21,786 nt of DNA from DASPUH01 sp964518505 (lineage in GTDB: Bacteria; Chloroflexota; Limnocylindria; Limnocylindrales; CSP1-4). Below are positions 21,786-21,786 of this stretch, one piece after another; the first letter of the stretch is position 1; every line of letters begins with the position of its first letter. The notes beneath the pieces were generated by a model. The model searched no databases. It saw only the letters and a list, made by a program, of their open reading frames with translations, and was not told where the DNA came from. The translations under genes and the position numbers were made by a program. The stretch covers positions 1-21,786 of the forward strand of contig CAZFGT010000041.1 in assembly GCA_964518505.1 (NCBI GenBank), given 5' to 3'.

Positions 21786-21786
21786 A

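Noticed and set aside
1..21786. Prophage, transposon, toxin-antitoxin, defence or biosynthetic cluster
   Set aside because: No integrase, transposase, terminal repeats, paired toxin genes, CRISPR repeats or assembly-line enzymes are visible; gene style looks uniform across the window.

Overview
The window is a high-GC (about 70% by eye) bacterial chromosome segment with densely packed genes. It uses many GTG/TTG starts, and several genes appear to be transcribed leaderless. A zinc-ribbon/class III cyclase/AAA/TPR giant protein, an LCP protein with several membrane spans, a LIG-POL type LigD, a MutY without a NUDIX-like domain and Pro/Thr-rich surface stalks all fit a high-GC Chloroflexota (Limnocylindria/Ellin6529-like). 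Actinomycetota is the main alternative. The taxon is an inference from gene style, not a search. A run of exactly 100 N (7451-7550) marks a scaffold gap, so this is a draft or metagenomic contig.

Layout. (1) 51-1993, minus: a coupled merR-MFS exporter pair behind a MerR-type operator. (2) 2336-5803, minus: E2 acyltransferase, lipoyl synthase and an adenosine-deaminase-like amidohydrolase in a tight, partly overlapping operon. (3) 5985-7598, plus: a secreted/membrane SH3 protein with a PT-rich stalk, broken by the gap. (4) 7837-11322, minus: E3 (lpdA), E1 alpha and E1 beta of the same 2-oxo acid dehydrogenase complex. Regions 2 and 4 together encode a whole complex plus the enzyme that completes its lipoyl cofactor, split by the SH3 gene on the other strand. 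(5) 11397-13427, minus: mutY, nnrE and a small two-span membrane protein. (6) 13783-15795, plus: ligD (ligase-polymerase), followed by a zinc-ribbon protein of unknown role (15900-16472). (7) 16485-18053, minus: an LCP-family envelope glycan transferase, divergent from (8) 18136-21678, plus: the cyclase/AAA/TPR signalling protein. (9) 21711-21785: tRNA-Gln(CUG) with encoded CCA.

How the genes work together. LipA inserts sulfur into the octanoyl arm of E2, and E1, E2 and E3 then decarboxylate a 2-oxo acid, probably a branched-chain one or pyruvate. MutY (8-oxoG repair), LigD (end joining) and NnrE (repair of damaged NAD(P)H) form a loose maintenance cluster between 11.6 and 15.8 kb. The LCP and SH3 proteins act at the envelope.

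I did not find a convincing complete undescribed system: no CRISPR, phage, transposon, secondary-metabolite or defence cassette is visible. The most interesting signals are the recurrent TANNNT boxes 6-7 bases before start codons (10 bases for the cyclase gene), the split dehydrogenase locus with its unusual SH3 membrane protein, an orphan perfect palindrome near the gap, and an ADA-like enzyme lacking the second Asp of its active-site pair.
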